This document shows, piece after piece, positions 39,175 to 51,713 of a DNA stretch of 64,000 nt. Source of the stretch: Polytrichum commune (taxonomy: Eukaryota; Streptophyta; Polytrichopsida; Polytrichales; Polytrichaceae); NCBI GenBank assembly GCA_950295325.1, contig OX485805.1, positions 22,989,501 through 23,053,500 on the forward strand, in the 5' to 3' direction. Both the position numbers and the translations under genes were made by a program. A model generated the notes under the pieces. It was not told the DNA's origin. It saw nothing but the letters and a program-made list of their open reading frames with translations, and made no database searches. Position 1 is the stretch's first letter, and every line of letters begins with the position of its first letter.

Positions 39175-40560
39175 TCATGTGTCCCCAAATTTGTCTATCT
39201 TCTGCCAACACATTATGATGATGCAACAACTGCAGACAATGAAAGAGAAGAGGAAGAGGAAAAACATAACAGGCCAGTGGTATTTTTCCTTGGGCCAAGT
39301 CTTCTTGTTTCGATTCTCCGTATCCTTCTTCTTTATGTCGGCATCCGGAGCGTGTTTTGCGAAGTTAAAACTCGCTCCCTGTAGCTTCAGCTGGCTAATC
39401 TTCTCTTTCAATACCTGCCATAGAGGAAGCTTAAATGTCAACAATGGTAAACGTAGGGTACCTAATAATATTGTCACTGTACCTGCTCAAACTTCTGAGC
39501 TGTGTCATCACAAGCCTTTTATTGGCTCTATCCTGGAGTAGAGCTCTTGGTTCCATTCGCATTTTAGGCCCATATACTTTTCCTTGAATATATGCGTCTG
39601 TATTAGTAGATGAGAGTCTACCGAGCCTTGCAAAAGTGACTTTAGTATAAAAATGTTACCATATCCAAGTTCCATTTTTTGCAATCTAAGTGGAAGCATA
39701 CTCTGCGGGCCGATCGCACAGAAGCTAAGAGAATACAATGAAAATATGTGGAAGTAGTAGATCCAATTATTACTAATGTCTGGTCCTATCAATAGTCAGT
39801 ATCTACTAAGTGAACCGTAATACCAATCATGTTCATATTATATATATATATATATATACCGCTTACTAATTTTGTAATTAGTGAAAATTTGATCTAGAAC
39901 AAAACAGTGTCACTCAAGAACAATACGAGCTTACTGCACATATCATAAACCAGTCAAACTTCATTTCCTACAATTACCATATTATATCACCCAATTCCAT
40001 TCCCCTTTGTACACCAGGATACAAAAAACTTCAACCAATCACCAGCCAATTCGTGGATGTAGCACCTTGTTCTTACAAAGCTCCCATATTCTGTTTCCAA
40101 AAGGTTTGCAATTCATTACCAGATTCGCTGCACTTAATTAGCATTGAAAGTGTGATGACTTCAACAACCTCACACGCACCTTTGCATCATTCTGCTCATT
40201 GAGCATGTCCGAATTGAGTGAATTGTAATCTTTGAACTTGTTGTGGACACTGATTAGTGTGGCAATTGAAGCCATGGCGGACAAGGATGCAGGGCCCCAA
40301 GAAGTATGGCACTTGACAGTGCTTGCTTGAGCTACCGCAGTTAAAACCACCCCTTGGAAAACACTGTAAAACCCTATCAATTGGTACAACTCATTCTTCA
40401 CATTGATCCTCCGTGTCCTCTTTGTCTCAATCCTATCTCGAGCTAGTTTGAACCTACTTTGCCACTCTGCTAGAATCATTTTCAGGTTTGGGGCAGCTTC
40501 AATGTCAACCAGGTTACGAGCCTCCACCTCGTCAACGTTTATCCGGTGTAAATCTGCCAT
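39175..40560 (-). CDS. gene B1: small three-TM membrane protein, seedless-plant family
   Basis: Two exons, 40560-40180 and 39414-39175, joined in phase 0 (AAG|gtgcgt to cag|GTA), give 206 aa. The start MADLHRI is chosen over an upstream in-frame non-ATG codon because it aligns with paralogue B2. Layout: acidic N-terminus, charged helix (KMILAEWQSRFKLARDRIETK), two adjacent membrane segments near residues 62-80 and 90-108 (ELYQLIGFYSVFQGVVLTAV, SLSAMASIATLISV), a soluble stretch with KLQGASFNFAKHAPD, and a C-terminal membrane segment (MFFLFLFSFIVCSCC). I associate this architecture with an uncharacterised family in mosses and other seedless plants. Function is unknown. The 765-bp intron is normal. 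Confidence 0.8.
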
Positions 40561-41962
40561 CTGGTGAGCTTTGGGTAAGACCAATCTTGCTTACGGCACA
40601 AATTTAAGTTGCAGCACTAGACGCCTATATCTCCATGTTACCCTGCCAAAATTGAAACACTCTGACCATAGCCCATCAGAATAAAAGGTTCATAGCCCAT
40701 TAAACTATCTTGCTATTCTACAACTGCCACCAATGAAACACTCTGACCATAGTCCATCAGATCAATGAGTTCTTCACATTTAAGGGCCATACCTCATCAG
40801 AATAAGATTAACAAAGGGTACATAGGTCATCAGAATAAGTGATTCACAAAGGTACATTGCCCATAGGCTATAGCTCATAGCCCATCAAATTATCTTGCTA
40901 TTCTAGAGCTCGGAGTAATTACATCCTAGCACACCATGATCACAAACTGCGGCACTGGAATCTCTTTGAAGAGTCACTCACTGATCTTTGCCACTTGCAG
41001 GAACTCTGGGAAATTTATCACCTAGGGAAATATGTGGAGAAGTGGGAAAAGCTGGGGACTTCAGGTTGAGAATGGCCAGAATTTCACGCAATCATTGCAT
41101 CACAAAGACGAACAATCCAAAAAACATAATTCCAAATTCCTGCAGAAGGAAGCCGACCCTGATACACGAACATCTTGATCTTCATACTCCTGTAAATTGG
41201 GGAAACTTCTAGTCTGAGATGGAAATGCTTGAGGGCGATCTAGCCATATAATTTAGTTTCCATACCATTCATTTTCAGGAATCACAGAATCGTGTAAAAA
41301 CACCACTACCTACTACGAAGACTTCTGCAGTAGGATTCCACGAAGTCCATCTACTTGAAACCTTCCTTCTACTCACCTCGACCATCTCCAGGAGGCTTGT
41401 GAAGGAACATTTAGAAGCACATGATGAATGTATTGACGACTCTTACAAGTGTTGCCAGAATGTCATGTTCTTCCAAATGCTTCCAAATGCTTCCAAGAAC
41501 ATTTGGAAGTCTTTACACCTCAAAATTTCATAAGGTAATCAGTTTCCATACCCTTCATTTCAGGAGTTAAGAATCTGGAGTTCAGACTATTTCTAAGATG
41601 TTGTCAGTAGGATCTCACAAAGTCCATCTACATGAAACCTTCTTATTCTCACCCCAACCATCTGCAGGAGGCTTGTGAAGGAGCATTTCATTTAGAAGCA
41701 CATAAATCTATTGACGAGCCTTGTAAGTCTTGCCAGAATTCAATGTCCTCCGAAATGTTTCCAAATGCTTCCAAGGACATTTGGAAGTGCTTCCAAACAC
41801 AGATTCCACTCAAAATGCCAGAGTACGTCAACACCTAATCATATATATTTCTCTAGCATCAATCATAGTTCAGGCACCGAAACTTAATTTGCACTAACAA
41901 GTGAGAACTCAGATACCAACCCAGATGCAGGAAAGGGAAGTCTCGTACTGAAGTTGATCGAT

Positions 41963-43092
41963 GCAGGTGGGCATCTGGACTCCGGAGGCGCTGCAGGAAG
42001 CAGCAACGAACTTGTTTGGGGGTCGCCTCACATAAAATGTTTGGTTCTTCAGACAGAGAGACAGAAGAATTCTAATCAGAAAAATTTCGGATGTGAAGAT
42101 GAGTCTGTGCAGACATAGACTTTACTCCGTCATTCGATGCGGATCGATCGCGCTTCTCCGACGAAGGTTGCAGCTCCGGGGCCCAACCTTGTCTGCACAG
42201 AGGATAATACCAAAGAATGATCATTGTGGGTACATATCACTGTAGAAATCTAACGACGATGTACATATGAGTGCACGTGGTCCTCCACCCCCAGGTGGCC
42301 TGTACCTGATAGCTTAGAAATTGTACCGACAGTCACTTGGCAGGCGGGCATCTGGACTCCGGAGGCTCTGCAGGAAGCAGCAACGAACTTGTTTGGGGGT
42401 CGCGGCACATAAAATGCTTGGTTCTTCAGACAGAGAGACAGAGGAAATCTAATCAGTAAAATTTCGGATGTGAAGTTGAGTCTGTGCAGACATAGACTTT
42501 ACTCCGTCATTCGATGCGGATCGATCGCGCTTCTCCGACGAAGGTTGCAGCTCCGGGGCCCAGCCTTGTCTGCACAGAGGATAATACGAAGAACGACCAT
42601 AATGGGTATATATCACTGTAGAAATCTAACGACAAAGTACATATGAGCGAACGCGGTCCTCCACCCCCAGGTGGCCTGTACCTGATAGATTAGAAATTGT
42701 ACCGACAGTCACTTAGCAGGCGGGCATCTGGACTCCGGAGGCGCTGCAGGAAGCAGCAACGAACTTGTTTGGAGGTCGCGTCACATAAAATGCTTGGTTC
42801 TTCAGACAGAGAGACAGAGGAAAATCTAATCAGCAAACTTTCGGATGTGAAGTTGAGTTTGTGCAGACATAGTCTTTACTCCGTCGTTCGATGCGGATCA
42901 ATCGCGCTTCTCCGACGAAGGTTGCAGCTCCGGGGCCCAGCCTTGTCTGCATAGAGGATAATATCGAAGAATAACTAGAATGGGTACATAACACTATGGA
43001 AATCTAACGACGAAGTACATATGAGCGAACGCGGTCCTCACCCCCATGTGGCCTGTACCTGATAGCTTAGAAATTGTACCGACAGTCACTTA
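41963..43092. repeat. three tandem copies of a 376-bp unit upstream of B1
   Basis: Units start at about 41,963, 42,340 and 42,716, each opening with gcagg(t/c)gggcatctggactc and closing with attgtaccgacagtcactt. The copies are highly similar, indicating recent expansion. A single older version of the unit's start lies at 37,571 in the ghost copy. The unit includes gatcgatcgcgcttctccg and gcagctccggggccca. Open frames across it are by-products of the repeat. It may hold B1 regulatory DNA. Confidence 0.9.
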
Positions 43093-46000
43093 AGGTCCGA
43101 AGTTCACCACATGGGTACATTTCAAGTTACACCAGTGTCGGTGAAGGTTGCGTGCCTAACTCGAACACAACAATAATCTGGACACATATATTTGAGTGGT
43201 ATGTGGTACAAATCATCCACATCAATTTCCTATAAGAATTATAATTGATTGTGGCCCACACCAGTTTCAAAATAATAATTTGGCAATGGTTTACAATTAA
43301 TGTGGGTTTCATAGAATGGTGGCACACAAAACTCCAGCTTCATAGAATGTAAAATGTGGGTTTCATAGAATGGATTCTGAAGGCTAGCTAAACTACTCAT
43401 TTGATGTCAGTTGATTATGTGGGTGGGTGGATGGGTGAGAGAATCATGGGAATAAGGGCATGTTTATACGAAAGCCATGAGGCCATGGTTCTTAAGAATC
43501 CTTGAATTCTCATTGGCTAAGAGTATCACGACCCCCCGCTTTAGGTTTACATGAGGGTATTTTTGGACTACATCCAATAAAATTTCCAGTGGACGAAAAA
43601 ATCCCATATTGTCTAATAATCGATAATGACAATCAACATTATATGGATAAAAATGGGCGGAATTGTATGAATAATGATGGCCTAGATTATATGGGAATTG
43701 TTCGGGACAACACTCAAAGATAGGCATCATGGCGGAATGTGTACCGTGGCGGACAACCCCTAACAACTTAACAAAAATATGTAATTTTTATACTATTCAT
43801 GTTTAAGTCATAATGTGATTATTGGAGCTACTATGAAATGTTGCTTTGTATGTAGATACTTTGCAATATTAAATGGAGGTCATCTCTCCCATCCAGTCGT
43901 CCCATTTTTGTTTAAGCTCTCTTTCACCATAGTTGCAAGTACATCAAACTTTTGTAGCATTTTTTCCTTGGATTGCGATTGATAGTTATTCACTAGATGT
44001 AGATTATTCAAAGTCTCAAAGGTGAAGCCAAAGTTGTCCATGGATGATGGTTGATTACATATCCCTCTTTATTTGAAATTCAGAAACATGCTTCATCATT
44101 GCTAATATCAAATCTTAGCATTAACAATGTATTTTTCCCTTCACACATAATTCTTAAGTTTTATATATGACATGATTACCATTATATAATGATGATGATT
44201 TGCAATTTGTTGGAGAGAAGATTTCAAAAACTACACTAGGGTTTGAAATGTTCAATGAGCCTAAAAGAAAAATGATTAAGGATATGAAGGTAGAGGAAGT
44301 AAAAAATGTAGCACTCAAGAGACATGAGAGATGAAGAAATGCAAGACAACAACCAAAAGCTAAGAAGGCAAGCATTTTGTACATGTTTACAAGAACTTTC
44401 AATTAGATATGGGTGCAAGCACAGTAAACTTGGCAAACTCTTGATCCTTGCACAAGCTTATGTGGAAGTGATTCAAAACATTATACTAACTTTGAGTTTT
44501 GTGGAAAAAAATATCATAAACATTTCAAAAATATAACACAACCCATTAACATAAGATATGGGTTGCCTTATATTACTAAGTTTGTCCAACTCAAAATGAA
44601 GCTTATTTCTCTCCCTAAATGATCATAGACGCCCACGAAAAAAGATGTCAATATTTTAAGCACACATTCCAATCCCATTGTGACACGTGTCTCTTGATCT
44701 CTAAATATTCCCAACAATAACTCTTGCTGTACACCACTCAAAATATAGGTGCCATCTGATGTAGGTTAGAGCCTTTTCTAAGCATGTTGCTTTTTGCTAA
44801 AATAACCAAAAAAAATCCATTTTTGAAGCATCAGAAGTGATTGAGAGAAAATTTCTGGCTCCAAGGGGAAAGGTTCCACCCCACCGTGGAGTGGGGTCTC
44901 AAATGTGCTGTACTAAAAGAGATGACAGGGAAATTTGTTGTACCTTCCTAGATTTGACACTCTTATTTATTCACTTGGGTGATGACTTGACTGAACATAA
45001 GACAACTAACAATTATACGTAGTTACCTATGATCAGCGTCCTCTCTCTTTCTGCACTACGATCCAATGCAGCCTTCTACAAAAAGAGATATTCTCCATGT
45101 AGGTATTGCATGTTTTAATTTTGAGTAGCCTGAGCGGCCGTCATCTTTGTTTATTCAGACAGTGCCACCAAATGTTCAAGGATGCCACGCTACCCATCAT
45201 TAGGTCCTAGTGGGGCGAAGACTAGTAAATTTGTTGCTTGCATATTGCTTAAATTTGTCAATAAAGTTGAAATTTCCAGAAGGAGTTGGCCCAGGCCTCA
45301 CTGAGGACTGTCCGGGACAAAATTTAGCACCCTTCAGCTGATTCTCCTGTGATCTGCACGCAAATAGTTCCCAGTATGAATCCACCAACTTTGAAACATA
45401 TGAAAAGTGGCTGCACTCATATGGATGGCTCTAGAGGTAATGAATTGATCAATAATGAGCTTATTTTGCAATCTATACACACATCCGTAAGTTCAGAGTT
45501 AATATCTATTTGAGATATGAGACATAATTGCTGTCAACTCCGGTGTTCAATCTATATAACATATGTCAAGTCCATAGCAATTCCTTTATTTATTTTTCAT
45601 TATAGATAATCTTTCAGAGAGGCAAATATGCAATTTTTTTAATTGCGCAAGACATGATGTGGACTTGGACTTGCATCCTGGTAGTAGATGCTCTTCACTA
45701 TTTTTTGGTCACTCCATGTCTATCATCCTCACTCTTAAAACTGTTGCGACATTTTGAGCAGATTCCTAAAGTGAATGCGCAGCAGAATCATTCAAATATT
45801 CATGTGTTAAAACCCAAATTGATTCACAAAAGAAAAACTTTCAATTAAATTAGTGATGATCAAGAATTTTGATAAGAACCTTCCTCTAAATTTTCCTATT
45901 TTGTTTTATTTTCTTTCGAAACCACCAAATATCTTCAAAATAAAGGTTCTTTTGGCACATGTTGCCTTGTTCTTCAATATCAGATGCATTTATTTAATAT

Positions 46001-46278
46001 CTAGAATTTATAAAAACATTGAATTTAAAATATTCATGAGCTCCATGTTGATGTTTATATTGACTAAACTATGTTGCATCTCATGATGTTTGCTCTCTCA
46101 TAGAAGGCATTCCTTGAAAAAAAATTAAAGAAAAGGTTGCCTTTTGTGACAAGTCCTTAACACAATAGAAAGGACATTTAAAGTGAAGCAACATCATTAA
46201 ATATCATTAGTTTTGGTTAGAACACTATATAAAGGTATACAAAGGACTATCATTTTCTTATGTTTACATGACGATGAG
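43093..46278. other. no intact gene; fragments of family-A sequence near 45.85 kb
   Basis: AT-rich. Near 45,850-45,905 the text 'aagaaccttcct' and its surroundings resemble 46,560-46,610 in gene A1, a small local duplication. Several minus-strand frames (43,464-43,766, 44,154-44,436) have no recognisable domain. No repeat ends or RNA genes seen. Confidence 0.35.
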
Positions 46279-49200
46279 CTACTTCAAATCCTTCAAAAAT
46301 TGACACATTTGATATGAGACATTCCTTTTGGGTACCCCAACCGTGCATGTGAATGTCGGCATGAAATTGCCATCATCTGAAACAGTGATGGTGATTTCTC
46401 GGCTATCGATGAGCTCATCCATGTCAAGAGCGACCATGGGACGTTTCTCATCCCACAACCTCAGCAGAAAATTTGCAGCAGACAAATTCAAAGTACGTAG
46501 TCTATCCCAAATTAATTTAGAAGGAATACTACCAATAAATTGATGAAGGAATATAAGAGTTTTGGTAAGAACCTTCCTGTGAATTTCAGTGTGAAAGTGC
46601 CATTGTCCAAACTAGTGATGATGATCTCTCGGTTATCAATGAGCTGGTCCGTGTCAAGAGCAACCACGTGGTCCTTCTCATGCCAAAGCCTCAGCATTCC
46701 GAAGGTATTGTTCGAATCGAACTCTTCAATGAAAGTGTGGCCATCCTTCAGCTCCTCCCCATCGTTCACAGTCGTCACTCTCGTGTCGGGGCTTACATCC
46801 ACGGAGGCATCATTATCAACCGAGGGCTTTGGGTACAGTGTCTTGCGAAAGTACGAGTTTCCATTCGACGACACATAGTACAATTGGAGTTTGACATTTG
46901 TATCGTTCACCAGCCGTGTTGATTTCTTGGATTTACATCCCCTATCATGGTGATAAGCCATGTCTTGTTTGATGAAATTGTATATATGCTCGACAAATTC
47001 TTCAGACAAAATCACTCCCAGCTTCTCGTCTGTGTTTGCAAATCAGAACAGGTTATTAGGAAACCAAGCTCACAACATACCTTCTGATTTGAAACCTCAA
47101 GCAGATGAAGCAATGTCAATTATGATGCGCTTATTATATGTCAGATATGTTTTAGCAATATCTATATGTGTCACGTCTAAAGCAGATCAATATTTTAAAT
47201 TAGAACAGATATGTTAGGTGTATGTTAAAACCCAGACCTCACAGACAGATAACTACTAGCATAGAGTACGAGTCGTATAGGACACATCCAGACCAGCTGA
47301 GAAATCTGCAATGTATCCGAGTGGCATTTGCAAAATTATCAGTTGCGCAAGAGAGGTATTTGCATATTATGTGATCAGAACTTCAAGTAAGATAATCAAG
47401 CCTGCCCTAGCCCAGCTCAGGAAGACAACCACAATCTTAAGTTAAGAGATTCCATGACAATCTGAGTGACTCAGAATGGCCTTCAAATTACTCAGATTCC
47501 CTGCTCACAAACAAAGATTCGTTAAAAATCAAGACATCATGATGCCCTCTTGACACAGACGTTTCCAAATGGGAACCTCAATCGCAGGACCCCTAAAGCT
47601 CATCACCTCTGTCCCAATATCTAGGAATCTGGTTCATGTACCACTTTCACCAGTGGTGCCAACTACCTCCGGCCTAGATGGCTATTGGACGGGTGATGAA
47701 CTTCAAGGCCCTTGTGCCTGGCTAAAATCCCTCAGATTTCTCTCAATTTCAATTTTTTTATCCAGTGTTCAAGCTGCCAAACGTAAACGATCTGTTTGAA
47801 ATGAGGGTTTTGCACATTAATTTTCAACCATCACATCAAGAGAGACTCGCCCCCTGCTCCCCTCTTGTTGACCTCTTCATAGTCCCCTCTGTGTCTTATC
47901 GCAAGAATGGAGATCTAGTTCATTAAACTAGCTCTAGATCTTTTGTGCCTGAAATTAATCCCATTCACATGAAACCTTACATGTTACACAGACGCTCGGT
48001 TCCATGCAATATTAGCAACCATGGCCTCAGGTTGTGAGAAGCGGTGAGAATATTAATTTTGCACGTTAACCTCTTAACCATGAGCCAAAAGAGAGGAAGC
48101 AAGCACTCACGTCAAGAGAGATTGGCCCTTTGCTCCCCTTCCTTCTCCCTACTTTGTACGTTGTGCCTTATCTTAGCAGTGGAGTTGTAATTCATAAAAC
48201 TAGACTCTACATGTTTGTGCCTTAACCTAACCCTACTTACACAAAACCTTACATTTTACACAGACGCTCAGTTCCATTCCAGGGCAACCATGTTCTCAGG
48301 GTGTAAGTTGTGGTGAAAATATAAATAGTGCACGTTAACCTATTAACCTTGAGCTACAAGAGGGGAAGCAAGCACTCACGTCAAGAGAGACTTAGAACCT
48401 CTTTGCTCCCCTTCCTCCTCTCTTCTTTGTAGCTCCCCTTGTGCCTTATCTTAATGGAATTCTTGTGGAATTCTTGTTCAGAAAACTAGAGTCTAGATCT
48501 TCATGCCTTCATTTAATCCCATTTTACATGAAACCTTACATATTACACAGACGCTTACTTGCATTCTACGGAAACCCCACCCTCAGGGCAGAAATCAAGA
48601 CACAGTACCCTAAAAACGTCTTCCGCCATCACTAAAGAGTCCACAATAATTGTTCAGGAAGACAGCCGAACCCAGTCGAGGTAAGTTAATCACCTTCACG
48701 ATTCCAACTACATCTACATACATGAATTAGTGAATCAGACAATAGCTCCTGAAGGTCCTTAACATGTGGAACATTTCTTCAGACATCGGCCTGAAATGAC
48801 TTATACACCCTAGTGTCACGCTAGTACCTGGAAAATATTCATTCGATTTTAAACCCCACATCCCGCATCATCCATATAATAAATGACTTCGGACTACCTC
48901 TCTCAAATTACCATAAAAGTGCGACCTGAGAGTCCTCTTACCTTCACATCGGCGCTTAACAAAATGGGAGATGATCTAGTATTAGGATGCTGGTAGAACT
49001 CTACTGCAGTCTCCACCGCAAATCACAAACTCCAGAGACCCAAAACACTGAACAGCAAGCCGAGCGAGATCGGTCCAAATCGAAGCGACAAGTGCGATCT
49101 GTTGCAAGGCAATGTAGAAATCCCGATACTACTGAGGACCCCTATTTCAAGTTTGAAGGAGTAGTTGATGATTGACTCTTAGTTCTAGAATCGTCAGGCT

Positions 49201-49340
49201 TATGTTTCCCAAACTTGTCTACCAGTAATTACCGCCTGCCCTGCAGACACAGAAGGAACTTAGCCCAAGCCAGCCTTACCGACCATTTCCTCGGTGAATG
49301 TGGCACCGTCCGGTGGTTCAATCTCCGGGGAGATTTTTGG
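46279..49340 (-). CDS. gene A1: unrecognised family, with duplicated C-terminal exon
   Basis: Proposed exons on the minus strand: one ending at 49280 (frame reads PPDGATFTEEMV; its start is not resolved), 47029-46573, and 46459-46279. Splices are G|gtaagg to cacag|AC (phase 1) and AG|gttctt to ctgag|G (phase 2). The middle exon encodes EKLGVILSEEFVEHIYNFI, then MAYHHDRGCKSKKST RLVND, the family signature PKPSVDNDA, and FIEEFDSNNTF with MLRLWHEK. The last exon repeats the RLW-DEK...ALDMDELIDSREITI block and ends VGVPKRNVSYQMCQF. Paralogue A2 lies at 57,128. No signal peptide or membrane segment seen. I do not recognise the family and assign no function. The N-terminal exon is tentative. An alternative start is ATG 46961. 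Confidence 0.6.
47833..48610. repeat. three tandem copies of a roughly 272-bp unit inside A1's first proposed intron
   Basis: Units start at about 47,833, 48,107 and 48,376 with tcac(a/g)tcaagagaga. Each contains ttgctcccc, gtgccttatc, taatcccat, aaaccttaca and tacacagacgct. Units have diverged moderately. A loose relative of one part (tttacatgaagccttacatg) lies near 58,760 close to gene A2. Confidence 0.8.
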
Positions 49341-49768
49341 GCATAATCCGTCCAACCCTAATCTTTCAATTTCTCTTTATTAATGTGTGGTATATTCCAC
49401 AGATTCCTCTGAAATGATGACTAAATTTCCTAAAGTCTTAGGAAACTTCAACCAGTTTTCTCAAGCTCGGACCGGTTCATCTGTAACTAGCAGTCGGTCG
49501 ATTCTCTTCGTTCAATGCTGTGGGTCCCGGAAAGAATATATAAATATATATGATTATGTCGCAGCAAAATCCGCGGTAGAAATTCATCCGAAGGTTCGTC
49601 GTCGGTACAATATTGGTGGAGGTACTTGCACATGTGTAGGTTGTAACCTAAAGGTATCTTTTATCGCCTACTTGGTACTAAATGTGCCTCACCTATGCGA
49701 TTAGGTTGCCTTCATGAGTACGTTAGGCTGTTGACTTAACCAAGAAAATTACCTTGCTCAAGAGTCAA

Positions 49769-50159
49769 AACTACACTAAATACTGTATTTAGGGTCAGAT
49801 GGTAATTTATGCCACTGTGGTAACATTTATAAGGACACTTCTTATGAATAAGTTTACAACTAATATCATTCCAACTTACTTGTAGTTCATCCACTTTTGG
49901 TTTGATGTTTTGCATCTTAACATTTATGTAATGCAATATTGTCATGAATGATTGAAATTTGGATGCAAAACCACTTAGTAAGTGACAATAATTGCAACGT
50001 TGTAAATCTACAATGCCCAAAAACTTTTACAAGGCATGACTTTGGTGAACTGAAAACTTTAGGTTTACAGTTAGTGTTGGTGACACTAGACGGGCGGTTC
50101 ACAATCGGTATTGAGCAAGACAAATGAACTGGTTACACTAGATACAATATGTGGTGTAG
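49769..50159. mobile_element. MITE, family F, copy 4 (about 391 bp)
   Basis: Ends aactacactaaatactgta (left) and, reversed, ctacaccacatattgtatct (right). The interior shares cacttcttatgaataag with copy 3 in opposite orientation. Non-coding. Confidence 0.6.
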
Positions 50160-51713
50160 CTCACAAAAACTTCTAAATTTGTTTCTTCGATTGTATAGCA
50201 ACCACATTAGTTTTAAAATTTGTATGTCGATGTTGTGGTATTAAATATTAAAATAGTGTGAAAGGTTGATAAATTAACGTGCAACAACAGTCTAATTGGG
50301 CATATTTGTGTACTGTAAGGAAGGTGAAAATGTAAAGAAATATTTTATACCCCAATGGTTTCTATTCTAAGCTACATTTATTTTTAATTTGAGTTCTAAG
50401 ATTTTAATTTAGTTTGAACTATAATTTAAGTATATTTGGATTTATGCGTGAACTTTGGACAATTCCAACTGCCAATATGATGTACACTAGATCATAAAAC
50501 TACACAAGTATGGTGGTTGGCAAATATGAAATACAAACATTCAAAGTTGTGGTTATTGTGTTATTGCTTTGCTACCGTTGTTTGATGTTTTTGTCCCCAA
50601 ATAAGTGCACAACCTTTATTATTTTTGGACAAGTGGTTTGTCCGGATATACATAAACGTCAATTTTTAGTGGGACCTAGTATTTGAATTAAGAATTGACA
50701 ACAAACTTAGGAACGTCAAGTGATTTATTGCACCTCTCATGGTAGGTATAACTTGTGAACCAAAGTCGATGATCTTCATGGAACAAGGATTTGTGCCCAT
50801 GTGCTAAGTTGAAGGTGATCACATTTTATACGATCATGTCATTTTCTTTGATAATCTTCCCAAGAAATTAGCATCAAAGACTATGATTTAATATGGTGGA
50901 TTTAAGTTGCAAGGTGATGTCAAATTAACAACTCAGTCTCTCTAAAAAGATGAAGGTCTAAAAAATGAGAAACAAAATGCTTACATGAAGAAGAAAAAGA
51001 ACAAGAAGGAGAATTAAATAAAATCTAGAAAGCAAATACTCTCAAAAATGATGGATAGCAAAAATCAAAAAACATATAGGTCTCATAAGGAAGAAAAAAA
51101 TCAATGGAGAAGTGGATCAAAGCTTGCATAATATCACTCAACTTAGCCACGGTGTTCTGTGGGCCATGGCTAAGATTCTTGAATATTTGGTTAATTTCAG
51201 TTTGATACTATTTGAGAATCTTAACCATGGCCCACATAACAATGTGGCTAAGCTGAGTAGTGTTATGTGGGTGTGGTGATCACAAACACTAAAACAAGTA
51301 AGACAAAAACCCTCTAAGTAGTTGATGTGGCATGTGAAGGGGCAAGGATGAGGATCAAGATCCAACACAACTACAACTTGATAAAATTGCAAATTTAATA
51401 ATCTAATGCTAGCTTAGGCTTTTTAAGAATTTGCCAGCACATGTATTATTATTTCACATGAGACATGGGACCATCTTATTGCTTACATTACTTGAAATAA
51501 AATTGGCGTTAGTATCCTTGATGAGATGAAAACGAATGCAGAATGCTCTAGCTTTGAAAACGCTCAAGTGCCACAAATCCTGGCCTTTGTGGTCAAGCCA
51601 ATACAGAGTAGGCTACATGTTTGAATATTTCTATCAACCTTTCCTTAATAATATACGCGTGGTTATAGAGTAGGGCGGCTCAATGTCGAGCTAAACGTCT
51701 CCGAGGTAAAGCC
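50160..51713. other. no recognisable gene; one compact hairpin
   Basis: AT-rich. The only structure is an inverted repeat at 51,137-51,259 (described separately). The rest shows no exon, RNA gene or repeat ends. Confidence 0.35.
51137..51259. repeat. 123-bp near-perfect hairpin
   Basis: Left arm ctcaacttagccac...gggccatggctaagattct and right arm agaatcttaaccatggccca...gtggctaagctgag pair over about 45 bp with few mismatches around a roughly 30-base loop. It may be a tiny MITE or a miRNA-like precursor. Nothing in the sequence decides between these. Confidence 0.75.

Noticed and set aside
42697..42954. 85-aa Arg-rich ORF in the 376-bp repeat
   Set aside because: Arises from the repeat unit. 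The frame is not kept open in the other units.
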